Assembly (NCBI GenBank): GCA_030526455.1
Contig: JAUNCU010000169.1
Coordinates: 1-6,293 of the forward strand
Direction of reading: 5' to 3'
Length of the DNA: 6,293 nt
DNA from: Bacteroidales bacterium
GTDB lineage: Bacteria; Bacteroidota; Bacteroidia; Bacteroidales; Muribaculaceae
Below the pieces are notes generated by a model. It saw only the letters and a program-made list of their open reading frames with translations. It ran no database searches and was not told where the DNA came from. The position numbers and the translations under genes are program-made. This document shows positions 6,045 to 6,293 of the stretch, in pieces; within the stretch, counting starts at the first letter, position 1, and each line of letters opens with the position of its first letter.

Positions 6045-6082
6045 CAAAAGGCGAGGAAATCCCCAAAAGGCGAAGCAAGCCT
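6045..6082. repeat. two imperfect 19-nt tandem repeats
   Basis: CAAAAGGCGA occurs at 6045-6054 and again at 6064-6073. Aligned as two 19-nt units (6045-6063 and 6064-6082), 15 of 19 bases agree by my count. They continue the repeat-rich character of this stretch and show no coding constraint. Confidence 0.6.
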
Positions 6083-6293
6083 GGCCGCCATCGAAAGCCG
6101 CCCATCTCCTTGAAAAGAATCTTTCCACTTTATTATATATAATGTGTAGTCCTCATTCCCACGGAGGCTCGTGCGCTTTTGCTATTGCTCCCTGCGGGTG
6201 CGCAGCGGTGATTTTGCCCTCTGGTGTTAATCGGGTGCCGCGCATCGGGCGCGATAAAAAGCAGCGAAAGGGCAGGGGAGGGCAGCCCGTGGT

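Larger units (their letters stand above)
5905..6293. other. repeat-rich region without a convincing gene
   Basis: I see no gene here. The open frames are short, proline-, arginine- or alanine-rich and match no family I know. No promoter-start pair is recognisable. The left part (5905-6090) is GC-rich and made of short repeats and hairpins listed separately. The right part (6110-6293) contains an AT palindrome (ATTATATATAAT, 6132-6143), a short stem CTGCG-GGTG-CGCAG (6192-6205), and repeated ATCGGG/CGCGC words near 6229-6254. The overall look is of degenerate intergenic repeats rather than a gene remnant I can name. Confidence 0.55.

Noticed and set aside
5901..6113. 70-codon plus-strand open frame after relA
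   Set aside because: It begins within the relA terminator stem and encodes proline/arginine/serine-rich repeats derived from the non-coding repeat cluster.
6133..6291. Minus-strand frame of about 52 codons open to the right edge
   Set aside because: No start is visible, a second frame is also open over much of the same DNA, and the translation matches no family I recognise. It may be part of a repeat, so I did not call it a gene.

Overview
The window looks like ordinary chromosomal DNA from a member of the Bacteroidales (Bacteroidota). Three observations point there: a DUF4301 gene, a family I know mainly from this phylum; promoters of the Bacteroides type (TTTG, about 20 nt, TAnnTTTG) in front of two transcription units; and start sites that mostly lack a Shine-Dalgarno sequence. 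I cannot place the genus. The coding content is housekeeping and stringent-response genes, with no sign of a mobile element, CRISPR array or defence cluster.

Layout. Positions 1-141 hold no gene but contain inverted repeats and a terminator-like hairpin that could belong to an unrecognised small RNA. A strong hairpin at 142-178 ends a minus-strand ribosomal protein operon read in the order rpsF (bS6), rpsR (bS18), rplI (bL9), between 1360 and 199. Its promoter at 1417-1448 directly abuts the terminator (1450-1496) of the next minus-strand unit. That unit is a gene pair: a DUF4301 protein (3495-1972) followed 21 nt later by an exported thioredoxin-like protein (1950-1522). Divergently, relA, a long RelA/SpoT homologue, runs on the plus strand from 3621 to 5840, with its own promoter at 3563-3594 and a terminator hairpin at 5864-5904. 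The last ~390 bases (5905-6293) hold no convincing gene and are full of short direct and inverted repeats.

How the genes relate. bS6 and bS18 bind side by side on the 30S platform and bL9 sits on the 50S subunit, so the first operon makes ribosome parts. The RelA-type enzyme senses stalled ribosomes and makes (p)ppGpp, which typically lowers ribosome synthesis, but the two units have separate promoters and nothing in the sequence links them directly. The most informative details are: (1) the RelA-type protein has lost the metal-binding residues of its hydrolase domain but keeps an intact synthetase domain with an RxKD motif; (2) rpsR and rplI alone among the six genes have near-perfect Shine-Dalgarno sequences, in a phylum whose ribosomes mask the anti-Shine-Dalgarno with bS21, bS18 and bS6; and (3) the DUF4301 protein carries motifs resembling those of UDP-sugar pyrophosphorylases. 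I did not find a clear, previously undescribed system; the non-coding flanks are the least explained parts.
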